Below, piece by piece: positions 1-12,240 of a stretch of DNA of 64,000 nt. The stretch spans positions 17,355,001 to 17,419,000 of the forward strand of contig JAQISU010000081.1 in NCBI GenBank assembly GCA_029339505.1, read 5' to 3'. The translations under genes were made by a program, and so were the position numbers. Each line of letters begins with the position of its first letter. The first letter of the stretch is position 1. The DNA comes from Unio delphinus (taxonomy: Eukaryota > Mollusca > Bivalvia > Unionida > Unionidae). The notes beneath the pieces were generated by a model. It was given only the letters and a program-made list of their open reading frames with translations, made no database searches and was not told where the DNA came from.

Positions 1-1083
1 TAACACGTTTGATATTTCATGTAACCATCGATAAAGAATGTAGCTAACTCCTTTATGTAGTCAGGACACATGTAAGACTGAATAAGACAGGCACTTTCAT
101 TACAATATGAAGTAGCAGGTTTAGATTCAGATGTTTTCCAGCGAGCAGTCAATAGTGAAATCTTAGGTAATTATTCCAACGATTTTATGTTTCCATCATC
201 TATATCGGGTGCTTTTATCTTGTTTATAAACATACTTGTTCCTCACACACCTGGTTAATGTATACCTTCTTCAGATCCCGTTCGAATGTCCACACACAAT
301 GACCTGAAAATAGACACCAGTAATACACAATAAAATGTTTTATTGTTAAATTCTTCAGTTTTGTATTTGCGTCCTGTTTATATTACAGCTTTATAACTTC
401 TCCCATGACTGCAAAAATACTCTTAAACCTGGCCTGAAACTTGTACACAAGTCTGTGTAATCCAAACCTTCAGAAACTGCCGGCGATAGGCAAATTACCA
501 CAGTCCATGTAACGCAAGGTATTGCAAGAACTCTTGCAACCTGAGATTTATAAACGGAAATATCAACAACTTATATTGCCTTGTGTAAATAATTCACAAG
601 TCGAGTTTCTGAATCCGTCAATAGCGGTTAGCAAGTTAGGCTTACAAACTCTGCGGGACTACGTGCTGATAAGTGCGATTATTCGATAAAGATATCGTAC
701 AAATGGCGAGCTGACGAGCTAAGTCGATCAACTGATATTTTGCGCGAACACAGTGCGTGCCTAAATTAATTATAGTAATAATAATTTTTTAAAAAAGCAA
801 TGTCAATTGCAAATGATACGACGGTATCAATCCATTTGGTCTTATACTACATCAGGGGCAAGCTGCAGAGACATTTCCCATGAATATGGGTGGGTGCAGC
901 GAGTACTCATAACGTAAACTTGGATGCACTCTAATGTAAAAGCGAGTGATACATCCAGAAGGTCGTAATCCATTATAAAATAATTTGACTGATAAATTAT
1001 AAATTTGAACACTGTATTAAATAAGTAGATAGTTACATGCACATATAGTCAGATATATTGACAGAGTCCAAGTGATGGCAAAA
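1..1083. other. AT-rich intergenic DNA, no gene seen
   Basis: Only short open frames occur on either strand. The longest, about 66 codons, has no recognisable motif. I see no tandem repeat or SINE/LINE homology. Confidence 0.6.
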
Positions 1084-1210
1084 TTGATTGATTGATCGAT
1101 TGATTAATTGAGTGTGAGTAAGTCAGTCAGTCAAACAGTCAGTAAGTAGCGAGTTAGTGGTTGGTTGGTTGGTTGGATGGTTGTTCGTTGGTTGGTTAGT
1201 TGGTTAGTTG
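1084..1210. repeat. degenerate tetranucleotide tract
   Basis: Runs of GATT/GATC give way to CAGT and AAGT and then to GGTT. The tract looks like a decayed simple repeat whose motif changed by single-base steps along its length. Confidence 0.7.
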
Positions 1211-2956
1211 AAGCAATATGGGTATAAATAGCACACATCATTGTGTGATGTGACAGTACATTTTCTTATAATCTTCAAAATAGATCAAATGACACTATTG
1301 AAAATCTGAACAACAAGTGTATTGTGGGCACAACACTTAAACAAACAAGCAAATTTGTTAAAGTATTCCCCAGAACATTATGTTTCTGTCTCACCTTTTG
1401 CACTCTAAATCTGCCACTTGAAAATCGAAGTTCCCCTTTCGTTTAAAGTAAGTGTAAGTAAGTATATACTGGATTGTCTTATGGACCATAGATTATAGCT
1501 TAAATACTGTTTATAACCCATTCTAATTGTAACCTTATACTTACATGCAATTGCAAGGGTAATTAACCTAAGCAGTCACACATTTGTTCTTGGGTCAGTC
1601 TTTATCTCTGAGATCTTTACATTGTATCATAACTTTGAAACCATTGAAACCTCTACTATATCACTTTATTTCGCTTGTCTCGGCACGAATAAGCCACATA
1701 ATGTATGCAACTGGCGTGGGGCCATGGGTAATTTGCTCTGGATCGTAATATATCCAAGTTATGATAAATATACAGTGACACAACTCAGTTCAGTTATTAA
1801 CTAACTACTTATGTCAAGTGTACATATTCATTTTGTTTTATTAGCAGTTACCAGAATTAAAATTTTCATTAAAAACTGATTTGTTAATATCTTTGCAAAG
1901 AGGCATATTCGATTGAATATTTTAGCTCCCGTCTATTCCTACTTGTTCGTGATATTTCACCTCACGTTTATTCTGCCATGATTCAAAGAATGTTAAAGCA
2001 ATGTCTCATTTATTCAGTTCTTATCCGTTTTAGCATTGTATCAAATAAATGTTTGAAAATTTAATCTGTAGGCGTCAAACATCCTAGTAAATATGTGGGG
2101 ATAAAAGCAAATTTAGTCCAAGCATTCTTTTTTTAAATTATTCACAAGTATTTTTGACGATGACCGTTTAAAAAAATTGTGAATAATTACTAGTTGTGCG
2201 TTTGGTTAAAACTGTACGGTATGGTGCCGTGATAAATAACTATGTGATGCATTACGGTAACAATCGCTTAATAAAGCTAAACGGCACAAAGCTAAATAAC
2301 CAGTACCTTTAGCCATTTTCGAGCCAACTTGAAGACTTAAAGACGAATCTAAAAAAATACAATCTATTAATTGAAATTTTAGATTGTCAAATTGAAATAG
2401 TCTCATCTGATCCTTTTAGTGTAGTTCAGAAAATCCTGTTTCATAAATATAGTAATAACTGGTACAAAAATTATTAAAGTTATCATATTTCTCGTTTTTA
2501 ATTGGAGTATTATTTACAAAGAAGAGTAAATATTACCTTTGAAATCTTGATTAAAGTAATGACCAACAGTACTGATTATAGGTAAGACAGGAAGCTATCT
2601 AAATACCTTTGCAATGTATTTTAATTGTTGAAGCAATTAATACATGAATGGTTTTTCGCTATTCTAGTATACGTATTTTATTATACGTGATGTTAACAAT
2701 CTGATTATATACCTCCTCGGACTTGCAATCTGGGAAAATAAGACAGATAAGGAAGAAACTCATTTGGGCTCACAATCGGATAACCTCTATCAGATAATAA
2801 GATCACAACTTTTACGATTTCAAATCGATCGAACCATTAGGCAAATAACGTAAAAATGAAAACGACCGGTGCACTGATTAACAGAGTTTGATTACATTAT
2901 GCATATTTCACACTCGCAGACGCATCGAGACCCTTCCATCATATAGTGTCCTCTAT
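1211..2956. other. AT-rich intergenic DNA, no gene seen
   Basis: No open frame exceeds about 66 codons, and I recognise no mobile-element motif or tandem structure. Confidence 0.55.
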
Positions 2957-3433
2957 TACGAGGAGTTACTTATACATTTGGTTCATTATTATTTACTCTC
3001 AATAGGCTCTGTTCTCATATAAAAGGAATATCGTTCATATTTAAAAACAGACTTGTCTTTATAAAAAAAAAACATGTATGTAAAAGTTGTTTTCCTCGCT
3101 TTATTGAACTTTGAATATAATCATTTATTTCTTTAAATATAACCTGACCACTGGTGTTATATTGTGGTCTATAATCAGGCTTCCCCCAATAAATACGAGG
3201 AGTTACTTATGCATTTAGTTCATTATTATTTACTCCCAATAGCTTCTGTTCTCATATAAAAGGAATACCGTTCAATATTTAAAAACAGATTGTTAACAAC
3301 AACAAAAATATTTGTGTACAAGTTTTTTTCCTCGCTTTATTGAACTTTTACTATAATCATTTATTTCTTTAAACCTCACCTTATGCTGACCACTGGAGTT
3401 ATATTGTTGTCTATAACCAGGCTTCTCCCAATA
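2957..3433. repeat. two-copy direct tandem duplication, ~237-bp unit
   Basis: The first copy starts with TACGAGGAGTTACTTA at 2957. A diverged second copy starts at 3194. Both contain the same ordered landmarks: TTCATTATTATTTACT, CTCATATAAAAGGAATA, TTCCTCGCTTTATTGAAC and a final CTATAA(T/C)CAGGCTTC. Scattered substitutions and small indels show that the duplication is not recent. No coding potential is seen. Confidence 0.85.
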
Positions 3434-3529
3434 TATTTAATGCGGGTACAAACCATTTGGTGAATATTAAAGCGTCATCAATATAAACGTAACACAACAA
3501 GGATGAAATACTGTATTTCATGTACCTAA

Positions 3530-4142
3530 TTGTACAGCAAGAGACTGTTTCTTTATTGCTTATTTGTAAAGTATGAGACGGTTTCTTTATGTTGTTTTTG
3601 TACAGTATGAGACTGTTTCTTTATTGCTTATTTGTAAAGTATGAGACGGTTTCTTTATGTCGTTTATGTACAGTATGAGACTGTTGCTTTATTGCTTATT
3701 TGTACAGTATGAGACGGTTTCTTTATGTTGTTTTTGTACAGTATGAGACCGTATCTTTATTGCTTATTTGTACTGTATGAGACCGTTTTTATTGCTTATT
3801 TGTACAGTATGACACGGGTTTTTTATTACTTATGTGTACAGTATGAGACTGTTTCTTTATTGATTATTTCAACAGTATGAGACGGTTTCTTTATTGCTTA
3901 TTTGTACTGTATGAGACTGGTTCTTTATGTTGTTTTGTACAGTATGAGACTGTTTCTGTATTACTTATTTGTACAGTAAGAGTGGTTCTTTATTACTTAT
4001 ATGTACTGTATGAGATTGGTTCTTTATTGCTTATTTTTACAGTATGAGACGGTATCTTTATTACTCATCTGTACTGTATGAGACTGGTTCTTTATTGCTT
4101 ATTTGTACAGTATGAGATAGTTTCTTTATGTTGTTTTTGTAG
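3530..4142. repeat. minisatellite, ~34-39 bp unit, about 16 copies
   Basis: The unit is built on GTATGAGACNGTTTCTTTAT followed by TGCTTATTTGTACA or the alternative TGTTGTTTTTGTACA. The two spacer variants are interspersed, so unit length varies. Point differences are frequent, which suggests an old array. A 65-codon open frame at 4078-4275 overlaps its end and has no recognisable content. Confidence 0.9.
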
Positions 4143-5154
4143 TTTTAGAGGGTTTATTAGTATACTTATTCACCCTTCATCCTTCACACTCATACATATA
4201 GTACATACGAACGTGAATTTTACGCTACAGCACCGATTGTCATCCTATCCTATTAGTGTTTTTTCTGTCACGTGATCATCAATTAACCAAAACATCCATA
4301 ACAATCAATTCGCTAAGTGCCCTTTTTGTATTTTCTAATCTTATTTAAGTTCATTCAACTCTTTGAAAGTCCGCTAGAAGCAACAGAGGTTGTCAAATGT
4401 TATCTGAAGCTCCTTCAACGGCCAGCCGTGTCAATTTTCCATTACGCCATTATGGATGTATTTGTATTGCTTCGAGATGAAAGTACTGTCAATTGATACG
4501 TGTTCCTTGTAAAATGGTCGAAGTGCATTTAGATATATAAGGAATGAATCGCGTAACGAAAAATAACGACCACAACAACAGGTGTTTCATTACATGTTTG
4601 TTATAGTTTTAGCTTTGTAATCGAGGATTTAGTATGTAACAAAGTAACATATATTTTTTTCCTGAAGATAATTGCTAACAAATCTAGTTAGTTATTTCAT
4701 GCTAGAAATAAGAACTAGAATATTTTTCAAGCTATTTGGTGGTTACTAAATTTTGTCAAAAAGCACCACAGCCCTCTTTCCTATAAATTAAATAGCTGGT
4801 CCCCTAAGGTCTGTTAGTGATATCATTTATCCTTCTTGCCAGTTTGTCCAACTAAAACTTCATGCTTTGATTAGCAAAGGTACTGCTAGAATTTGGACCG
4901 CTAAGTTGGAATCACCATAGTTAAGGCAAAGTTATGTTTATAGCACTTTACTAGCCCCGTCCTCTTGCTACGGAGGTAAGTGGCGTGACCCTAAAGAGGT
5001 TATTTAATCGCCCAGCAGTAGAAAACCTAAAAGAAGACAATGGTGGCGCCACTTACCATCAGTGACTGAGTGTGCATTGTACATTAGTATATATGCCAGA
5101 CATACGGACATAGCTGGCAGAGAATTGTAACATCCATAGAACGGTAGTGAGTTA
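4143..5154. other. unassigned intergenic DNA
   Basis: No recognisable coding or repeat signal. The last few hundred bases may hold an unrecognisable 5' part of the RTE-type LINE that follows. Confidence 0.45.
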
Positions 5155-6950
5155 ACCTAGCCTGAAGAATGACAACTCTCTGAAGGAGGAGACAGGCTGC
5201 AGTTTTCATTTAGTGCTTAAAGTAAAGAACGTGAACTTGGTATTGGATTTTCCATCATTTCGTAGTTAGTCAACAAGCTTACAAATCTCCCAAAGGGCGT
5301 GAATGACAGACTAATGAGACTTCCACTATCTGTGATAAGACATGTAAGAATCCAAAGCACCTATGCACCCACCATGACAAAATCAGATATGAAGAACTCG
5401 TATTATGAAGGCCTATAGTTTCTTATTGAAGACGTACCGAATGCGAACACATCATCGATGCTGATTTAAATTTCTGAGTTGTTGCAGATTGCAAGACATC
5501 GTCAAAAATAGCTTTGGCAAATGCAAAAACAGACTGTTCTACTGAGAAAATGAGCTAAACACGATCTTTTTATCACCCACACTGTTCGGCATTGCCAAAA
5601 TGTAGAAAAACATCCTTGTCACTGACTACATCTACGTCAGTAGAATATATGAGAAGAAGTGAATGCTGGACAGGCCATTTGCTCATAGTCTTCAAGCTTA
5701 ATTTACAAATTCGTTGGAAACTTCTAAATGTAGTATCTGCTCTTTAGAAAACAGTATCCAATCATTTAAGTAGGTAGCTTTCAAGAACAGATAGAACAGT
5801 ATTTTTACTCACCAAGACTCATGGATGAAAATATTGCGTTTGAAACGCATACAGGATTGACATAAGGATCTCTATCCTGCTTTGAAGATAATATATTGGC
5901 CACCTAGCACATGTCTAATATTGAGAGCTGACATCATCACGATGCTCACTGATACATTAAGATAATACATTAAGATAAAACAAAGATAAAAGGAACAGCC
6001 GGAGGTTCGAACATGGCATATAACATGGCCGATCTCTTGCAGTCAATGTGGATTCAAGGAACTATACCCCAGGGGTAAAGGATGCATCCATCTTCCACTT
6101 GTACAAGCGGAGAGGCAACATGCAACTAACCCTTGAGAAGGTCAAGCATATGAGCCTATGAAAGTGGAAGATAAGGTAGAATTCGGTTGCTCAGAGACAT
6201 GTATAGTAATGGTTTAGAAGTTCCATAATGGGATGCTCGCTCGGAAGATAGAAGGCGGCGAATCATAAACCATTCCTAGCACCATGACTATGACAGTGGG
6301 ATGGACATCAGATACCATATTAATCGCGATTTCTTCAGTGTGAAAGGTATCCGGGCTAAGACGAAGTTAAAAGAAGTGACTGCTCTTCGTCTCGTATTTG
6401 CTGACGACGATTCACTTTAAGTTAGATCTGTTTATCCGGGTCAGACTATAGACCATCCTTTTCAGGTTGTGACGCTCTCGGTTTCACAATCAGTATCAAA
6501 AGAACAGAATGATGCAATAACATATACCTGTGTTTATTCACATCGAAGACAAAACCCAAGATAGATTTGTCAGAAAATAATGACATTTGGCAGATCACGC
6601 GCAAATGTGTGGGAGCGCAGAGACACCAGTCCGCAAAAAAAACTAAAGGTCAACAAAGCCATTCTGTTGCTGACTCTGCTATGTGCATGCGAAATATTGA
6701 AGGTGTAGAGAAGCCATGCCTTTAAGATATATCATTTTGCATTGGCTGCCAAAGGAAACTGATGAAAGGAAGATGGAAGAATAAAGTACAAGACAGCAAG
6801 GGTAAGCATTTCAAGATCCCAAACTCTGTTAATGGATTAACAAATGAAATGGGCATGACACGTCGCCAGGATGCAAGCTAAAAGACTGTAAGAATATATT
6901 ATACGTGAAACTCGCGATATCAGTGAGGTCAGAACAAATGTTTCAAAGAT
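5155..6950 (+). pseudogene. decayed RTE-type non-LTR retrotransposon (endonuclease + reverse transcriptase)
   Basis: Translating across frames gives an ordered series of short blocks typical of animal RTE-clade LINE proteins. These are an endonuclease block with LPKGVNDRLM near 5290-5317 followed by a YAPTMTKSD-like stretch; a DASIFHLYKRRGN block near 6077-6120, matching the conserved segment before the RT core; an FHNGMLAR-like block near 6205-6230; a DSGMDIRY block near 6295-6320; the catalytic box VFADDD at 6394-6411; a GFTISIKRTE block near 6475-6510; and a C-terminal WA-stop-HVARM block near 6846-6875. Many stops, frameshifts and internal deletions separate them, including most of the RT fingers, so no protein can be made. 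The aspartate pair of the RT active site is still visible. The 5' start is uncertain and no 3' tail was recognised. Assignment to RTE rests on remembered family motifs, not on an alignment. Confidence 0.8.
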
Positions 6951-8355
6951 TTCTTTAAGCCAGCCTTGAAACACTTCAGTATTTAGGCATATTCTTGAGA
7001 AGATCTCGCATAGCATAAATTGACCTAGCTATGGTGTGAGGAGAATTGCAGATACAATGCAGTAGCTCGAGCAGTGTAAATATCAAACCTGCAGCATGTC
7101 CTGTATTGATCAAGACACCCTAAGCACACATCCAGTTGAGAGCAAAAATTTACCTCATCAACCATTCGCGTACTCACTGGAACAAAACCAGTTAGAGATT
7201 TCATTGTCATCTTCGAGCTCTAAGGACTAGTAACAGCATCAATATTTGTATAAGAATGAACACTTACGGTCAGTCAGGTTTTTTAGCTATTCATATGTAC
7301 AGGTAGCAAGTGATATGTAAATAACTAGACATAGATATTGAGATCACTGTAGTACAAAACTGAGAGCATGGGCGGCGCACTAAGATACATAATTCAGCCT
7401 TGTTTCTCACAAAGATCATCATGAATTGCATGCATGATATATATCGATCAGGTTTGATTCGTATTAGCTGTATAAGACGTCAAAGAATGCACAGGACTGA
7501 CTTATCGGTGCAATCAAAACTGACAGTGTCAGATATCGGACGTTGCTAATGGTCCGGGAACATTGTTACATTGTGTATGAAGCGAATCAATTAATCCATA
7601 TCCATTACGAATATACTATGTATTGTTCTCTACTAAAAAAAAAACTGGATTCGATGAGATGAAGGCGCAGTTATCGTAACTAAGCTTGAACAACAGATGG
7701 CAATTCAAAACTTGAAAATGCGACACTTTGTATTAGTTGACTCATTATGTGTATGCTGTATGCAATCACTGTAAACAAATCAAGACATTTTTAACATCCA
7801 GTTATTTTACATATGCCATGTTAATTAGCATGACGTGATTTTTGTAGAGCTGACAACAAACTGAGCATATTGATCCACATTAACCGCTATAAGTGCAATA
7901 TCCACATTTCACCCATATATTTCCCTGCACATAGTAGCTACATATGGTGCATACATAATTCATATATCTTAGGCTTTTTATGCCACGTTTATAAGACTTA
8001 GTACAATGATGAATCCAATAATGAAAGCATCTTGATGTGACATATAGTAGCTAATAATTCCCACTTGAGTGGCGATGAACTGTGGCAAACGTTTGTCCCA
8101 AGCTCTGATTTCCAGGTCTAAAATAAAGGTAAATTTTAAAAGTGAATTGTCTCTCTGGGTTAAATACCCGATTGCAAAAGTAGTATACAAGTCAGATACA
8201 TATTCTGTTTGAAAGCATATTATATCGTAGGATACATGTCAAACTGTATTAAATTATTGCACCAGTTTATGAACTTGGCTCAGTTCATTATGGTCTTGTA
8301 AGGAGAAACAATGTAAATGTGTGAAAATCACGAGTGATACAAAATATTGTTTTGT
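6951..8355. other. intergenic DNA, nothing recognised
   Basis: Short open frames only, for example about 61 and 70 codons on the minus strand, without motifs. The first part may be unrecognisable 3' sequence of the preceding RTE-type LINE. Confidence 0.5.
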
Positions 8356-8549
8356 TGATGTTGTAGGGTTTTGACGCCATTATTCAGCACACGATACGCA
8401 ACCACCGACCCACGAGAAGCTACTGGCAAGTTTTCTCACATACCCACATTGGCCGAATCTGAGTCTGGAACCCACGCAGACAGAGGTGAGATGGCAGTGG
8501 TCCGTAACGGAGAGTGCTTTAGACCACTCAGCCACTCAGGAACCCCAAA
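8356..8549 (-). mobile_element. S1 SINE (tRNA-derived, Leu/Ser-type head), internally deleted
   Basis: Read on the minus strand, the 5' end is a tRNA-like head with an A box (GAGTGGCTGAGTGGTCTAAA) and a B-box-like GGGTTCCAG. A conserved body (AACTTGCCAGTAGCTTCTCG, GTGGGTCGGTGG) and the 3' end GGCGTCAAAACCCTACAAC follow. This copy lacks roughly 50-60 bp in the middle, the stretch that in other copies reads TTTTCCCGGGTTCTTCCTCC through TGGCCGCC. It is too diverged to be a functional tRNA gene. Confidence 0.9.
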
Positions 8550-9159
8550 AACTTTGTCAAATAGCATTGTTCAGCGGTTCTGGTATAATAATTAAAAATC
8601 TACTCATCTTTTTTCATTCATCTTTATTTACATTGTGCTATATCCAAGATCCAGCCCTTCATAATTTCATTTTTTTTACAATGAGTTAGTTTAACACCTC
8701 AGAAACTAAAGGTTGGTCCTTTCAATGCCTTCTCTTTGCCATTTTTCGTTGTATTTCTTTTTGCTGCCACATTTAGAGTATTACTGGCTATATCGTGCCG
8801 AAGAAATGGGAGTAAGTGCCTTTTGAAGGAATACCGAAGTAGCTGACCAAGGCTTGTTTGATCGTAAATTGAATCTTCGACTTGTGGCTTACGACTGCGA
8901 TCCTCAATGAAATTGAAGAACAGCTGATACTGGCTTATATACACCATGTTTTTACAAATTGTTACCCGCTGGTCACACGGTGCTGCTAACATTTAAGAAG
9001 AAAAAATAATTCAAACGCTAGCGCAAAGTTTCGCATATCGAAAATCGGCTAACGTGTAAACGATGTAGCAATTACTAATTATTTTGGAAATACAAGTGCT
9101 AAGTACTAATATATTGACGGAATTTTTAACTAGACATTGATTTTTTTCTTTATATATCA
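8550..9159. other. unassigned DNA with a 97-codon minus-strand frame
   Basis: An open frame on the minus strand (8699-8992) encodes 97 residues, about a quarter of them basic, starting MLAAPCDQ. I recognise no domain. It lies upstream of, and opposite to, the unidentified decayed element that starts near 9160. It may be part of that element or a chance frame. Confidence 0.35.
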
Positions 9160-10700
9160 GCATGCCTACAGATCACCTAAGGTTATTCACACAAGAAGAT
9201 GAAATATTATTACCAATAGGTGCACGAAATGATCACATGATTAAATTATTAGAACTCGCGCGAAGTATGCACGTCCGGTTCTACAAGAGCTGTCCTGAAA
9301 GGAACCACGACCGGCTATAAAGCTATAAATAAACTTCAACAACCTGCGCAGAAACATGGAATAAAAATACCGAGAGGCACAAGTAAAGCAGAGTTATGTA
9401 CGCTATTATGGCGCATGGCTACATTGTATCAGACCAAGAGGGAGCTTGGTGCTAGAGCAGTAAAATTAAATGCTAAGATTATTCCACTATTGAAGCGTTA
9501 GAAATTGCACTTATAGGTGAACAAAATGGCCAACGCATCAAAGCCACTATAGTCGTCGAGAATGTTTGTCACCGAGCCCAAGATCCAGAACATAAATTTC
9601 ATTTTTATAACCCACGTACCCACTAAGTAAACACGCTTAGAAACTAAAAATATTGTACTGAATCAAATGACCTCTACAGTGCTCTGGCACATCAAATAAC
9701 AACAAATAATAAAAATTGAATCCCCGTGGATTAACAATGGTCCACAGTGGATCTTATAGCGTAAAGACATCGAAGCAATCATTGACAAACTCGACACGTA
9801 TTTTAAATAAAATTCTCGAAATGTTTCGAACATTACTAATGCAAGATCAACATGGACTCATGACAGATGTATAAAAGTTAACATACTGTCCAAAAACATA
9901 GTGTTTCATTTTATTTCAACGTTATTGAATTCCCGATCGGAGAATCCTCAACTGCACAAAGGTTGTGACAATGTTTCCAAACACAGTTCGCGCGTTAATC
10001 ATTGGCCAATTCTAATCCGGAAAACCAAATGCGAAAGTATGTCATCTCGCTGTTATCAGATGATCAGCAATGTTATGATGTATTTAGGAATTTTATGGGA
10101 GCGCTTCAGTGGGATGATTTTCGAAATATGTTTGCGCGGATCACTCTGAACCCGTAATGTTTGCGCACAATTTACAAGACTGTGACTCTGATTCCCGAAA
10201 AAAAAAAGATATCGCGCGGGTCTGAATGTGGCAATTTAACAACTACAGTAAACATATACAATAATTAAATGCGCTAGTGTTGCTATATCAGATTTTGTTC
10301 GTCGACGTCGTAAAGCAGCGCGCAATGAACATGAACGTTTGTTTCAGTACATGGATACACGCAAAGGTGTCTGAGATACGGTTACAATTCGCAATAGACT
10401 CTTTTGAAAGACCTCAAAGCTTGCTGAAAATAAACGTTTGCACCGCTGATTAAACCAGCAAAAGAAATTTTATCCATGGGCACTGAAACTGCATGACACG
10501 TGATGCAAATCGCGGAAACCATCACAAAAATTGGAATAGAGCATGTTCCAATCAGGCATGCACCGGTACAATCAGTAGAAAAGCATGATGTTGGAGAAAC
10601 ACTTGCGCGTGTCCCACGAGAGAAAACTCAGACGTTTATATCTGAGTTGAAACAATTGGTTCAAAGAACTTAATCAGAATGCACGGCAGATGATCTTTAT
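9160..10700 (+). pseudogene. decayed multi-ORF element of unknown family, proximal part
   Basis: Several stretches look protein-coding but are broken by stops and frame changes. A first begins at an ATG at 9163 (MPTDHLRLF). A second, near 9330-9480, includes KIPRGTSKAELCTLLWRMA, a helix-basic-leucine pattern resembling a SAP/LEM-type nucleic-acid-binding motif. A third, near 10020-10158, has a 44-codon acidic and aromatic stretch (LLSDDQQCYDVFRNFMGAL) ending at a TAA. A fourth, near 10290-10372, is very basic (FVRRRRKAARNEHERL) and ends at a TGA. Small adjacent frames with their own plausible stops on one strand suggest a compact multi-gene element, possibly viral or transposon-derived, rather than an intron-containing host gene. 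I cannot name the family. An artefact of reading decayed DNA is possible, though several blocks look better than chance. Confidence 0.45.
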
Positions 10701-10921
10701 AGATCCTATATAGATTGCCTCTAAATTATCAATTGCTAAAATAATTAATAAACAACCTATTGCAGTCTCAAGTACCTGCTGTTACACAACCGAATAAGTT
10801 CAACAAAGAATGGCCTGAATGTACTAGACATAAAAGAATAATCAGTAAAGGTCCTATGTGCCCTGAGATTCAGTATCTTGTATATTTTCTCTCAAATACT
10901 ATGTGAAAACCAACCCTAACC

Positions 10922-11263
10922 GCAATAATTTATGTAACACTGTACATTCAATAATTTATGTAACACTGTACATTCAATAATTTATGTAACACTGTACATT
11001 CAATAATTTATGTAACACTGTACATTCAATCATTTATGTAACACTGTACATTCAATCATTTATGTAACACTGTACATTCAATCATTTATGTAACACTGTA
11101 CATTCAATAATTTATGTAACACTGTACATTCAATAATTTATGTAACACTGTACATTCAAAAATTTATGTAACACTGTACATTCAATAATTTATGTAACAC
11201 TGTACATTCAATAATTTATGTAACCCTGTACATTCAAAAATTTATGTAACACTGTACATTCAA
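10922..11263. repeat. minisatellite, 26-bp unit, ~13 copies
   Basis: The unit AATAATTTATGTAACACTGT plus ACATTC repeats with very few changes (AATCATTT, AAAAATTT, one AACCCTG). This homogeneity suggests recent expansion or conversion. It lies between the two coding-like halves of the unidentified decayed element. Confidence 0.97.
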
Positions 11264-12240
11264 AAAAGCTTCCGAGAGGTGCTTTTTGGATTTGTCAACA
11301 ATGACATTATGCCGTTGTTCAGCAGCGCATGATATGTTATTGATGGAAAACGAAATTTTGGCATTTTTAGCAATGTTGATTATGCAACGACAATTCTCTG
11401 ACTCGCCAGATAGAGTGAATAATACTCGACTTCTGCTGATCCATCTACGATATTTTACATGGATGGACCCTTCAATGCATATCATACTAAGTAAACCAAC
11501 GGAAACGTCAGAAACGAGGCAGTAACTACTAAAATGCATTCTGTAATCAATGACATCTCGACTTACAACTTTAGATTCGCGCTGTATCGAGGAACGTTAT
11601 GGAGCCTCATTCCTCTTTGTCAAATAGTTACGTTTATCAGTGATTTTTTTCAAACTGTTTTCGAATCAAACTATATCCCAAAAAGGGCAATAGCGATTAT
11701 GCTTTTCGGCATGACGGGAAGGTTACCATGATGTTGAAACTTTGCGGAAAGTTACACAGCGCATAAATGTGATAATCGCGCCATTGGCAACAGAAACTCG
11801 TTTGTTGTCGTTTATTAGTTATGGAACCAGTTCACAGCTTTCACCTCACACACTTACATCCGGCTCACTAAAAGCCAATGTTGAGCAGTTTGCATCATGT
11901 TAAATATCCAAGAAGGTGGCAGCATACCAATGCATATGTGTATGCGTTTCAATAGATTAATGGGATACGTGGCGGACAGATTACCAAAAAAAGGACAGTT
12001 GACCGGCTCTGAGTATTTGAGGTTTCTTTGTTATTAAATGTCCATCAGGAACCAAACACAACACAATCAGTTTAATGCGGCCGAACAAAAGAATACCTTG
12101 GTGATATTAAAATTATTCACGTTAATAGTGGCACAAATGCAAAGCAAACTTGTGGAATATTTCCATTCGTCGAAGCCATTTCAACCTCCAAAGTACTCAT
12201 TGCTTCCGCCGTTGCAAACGTGGCTGCGTTAGGGGCCCTT
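11264..12240 (+). pseudogene. decayed multi-ORF element of unknown family, distal part
   Basis: Three open frames follow the 26-bp array on the plus strand: 11286-11525 (79 codons, starts MDLSTMTLCRC), 11534-11731 (65 codons, starts MHSVINDIST, with a hydrophobic stretch SLIPLCQIVTFISDFF) and 12038-12232 (64 codons, starts MSIRNQTQHN). Coding-like sequence also continues between the last two across stops, for example YVADRLPKKGQLTGSEYLRF near 11965-12030. Composition is less AT-rich than the flanks. Same strand and tight spacing suggest that these belong with the 9160-10700 block. Function and family are unknown. Confidence 0.4.
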
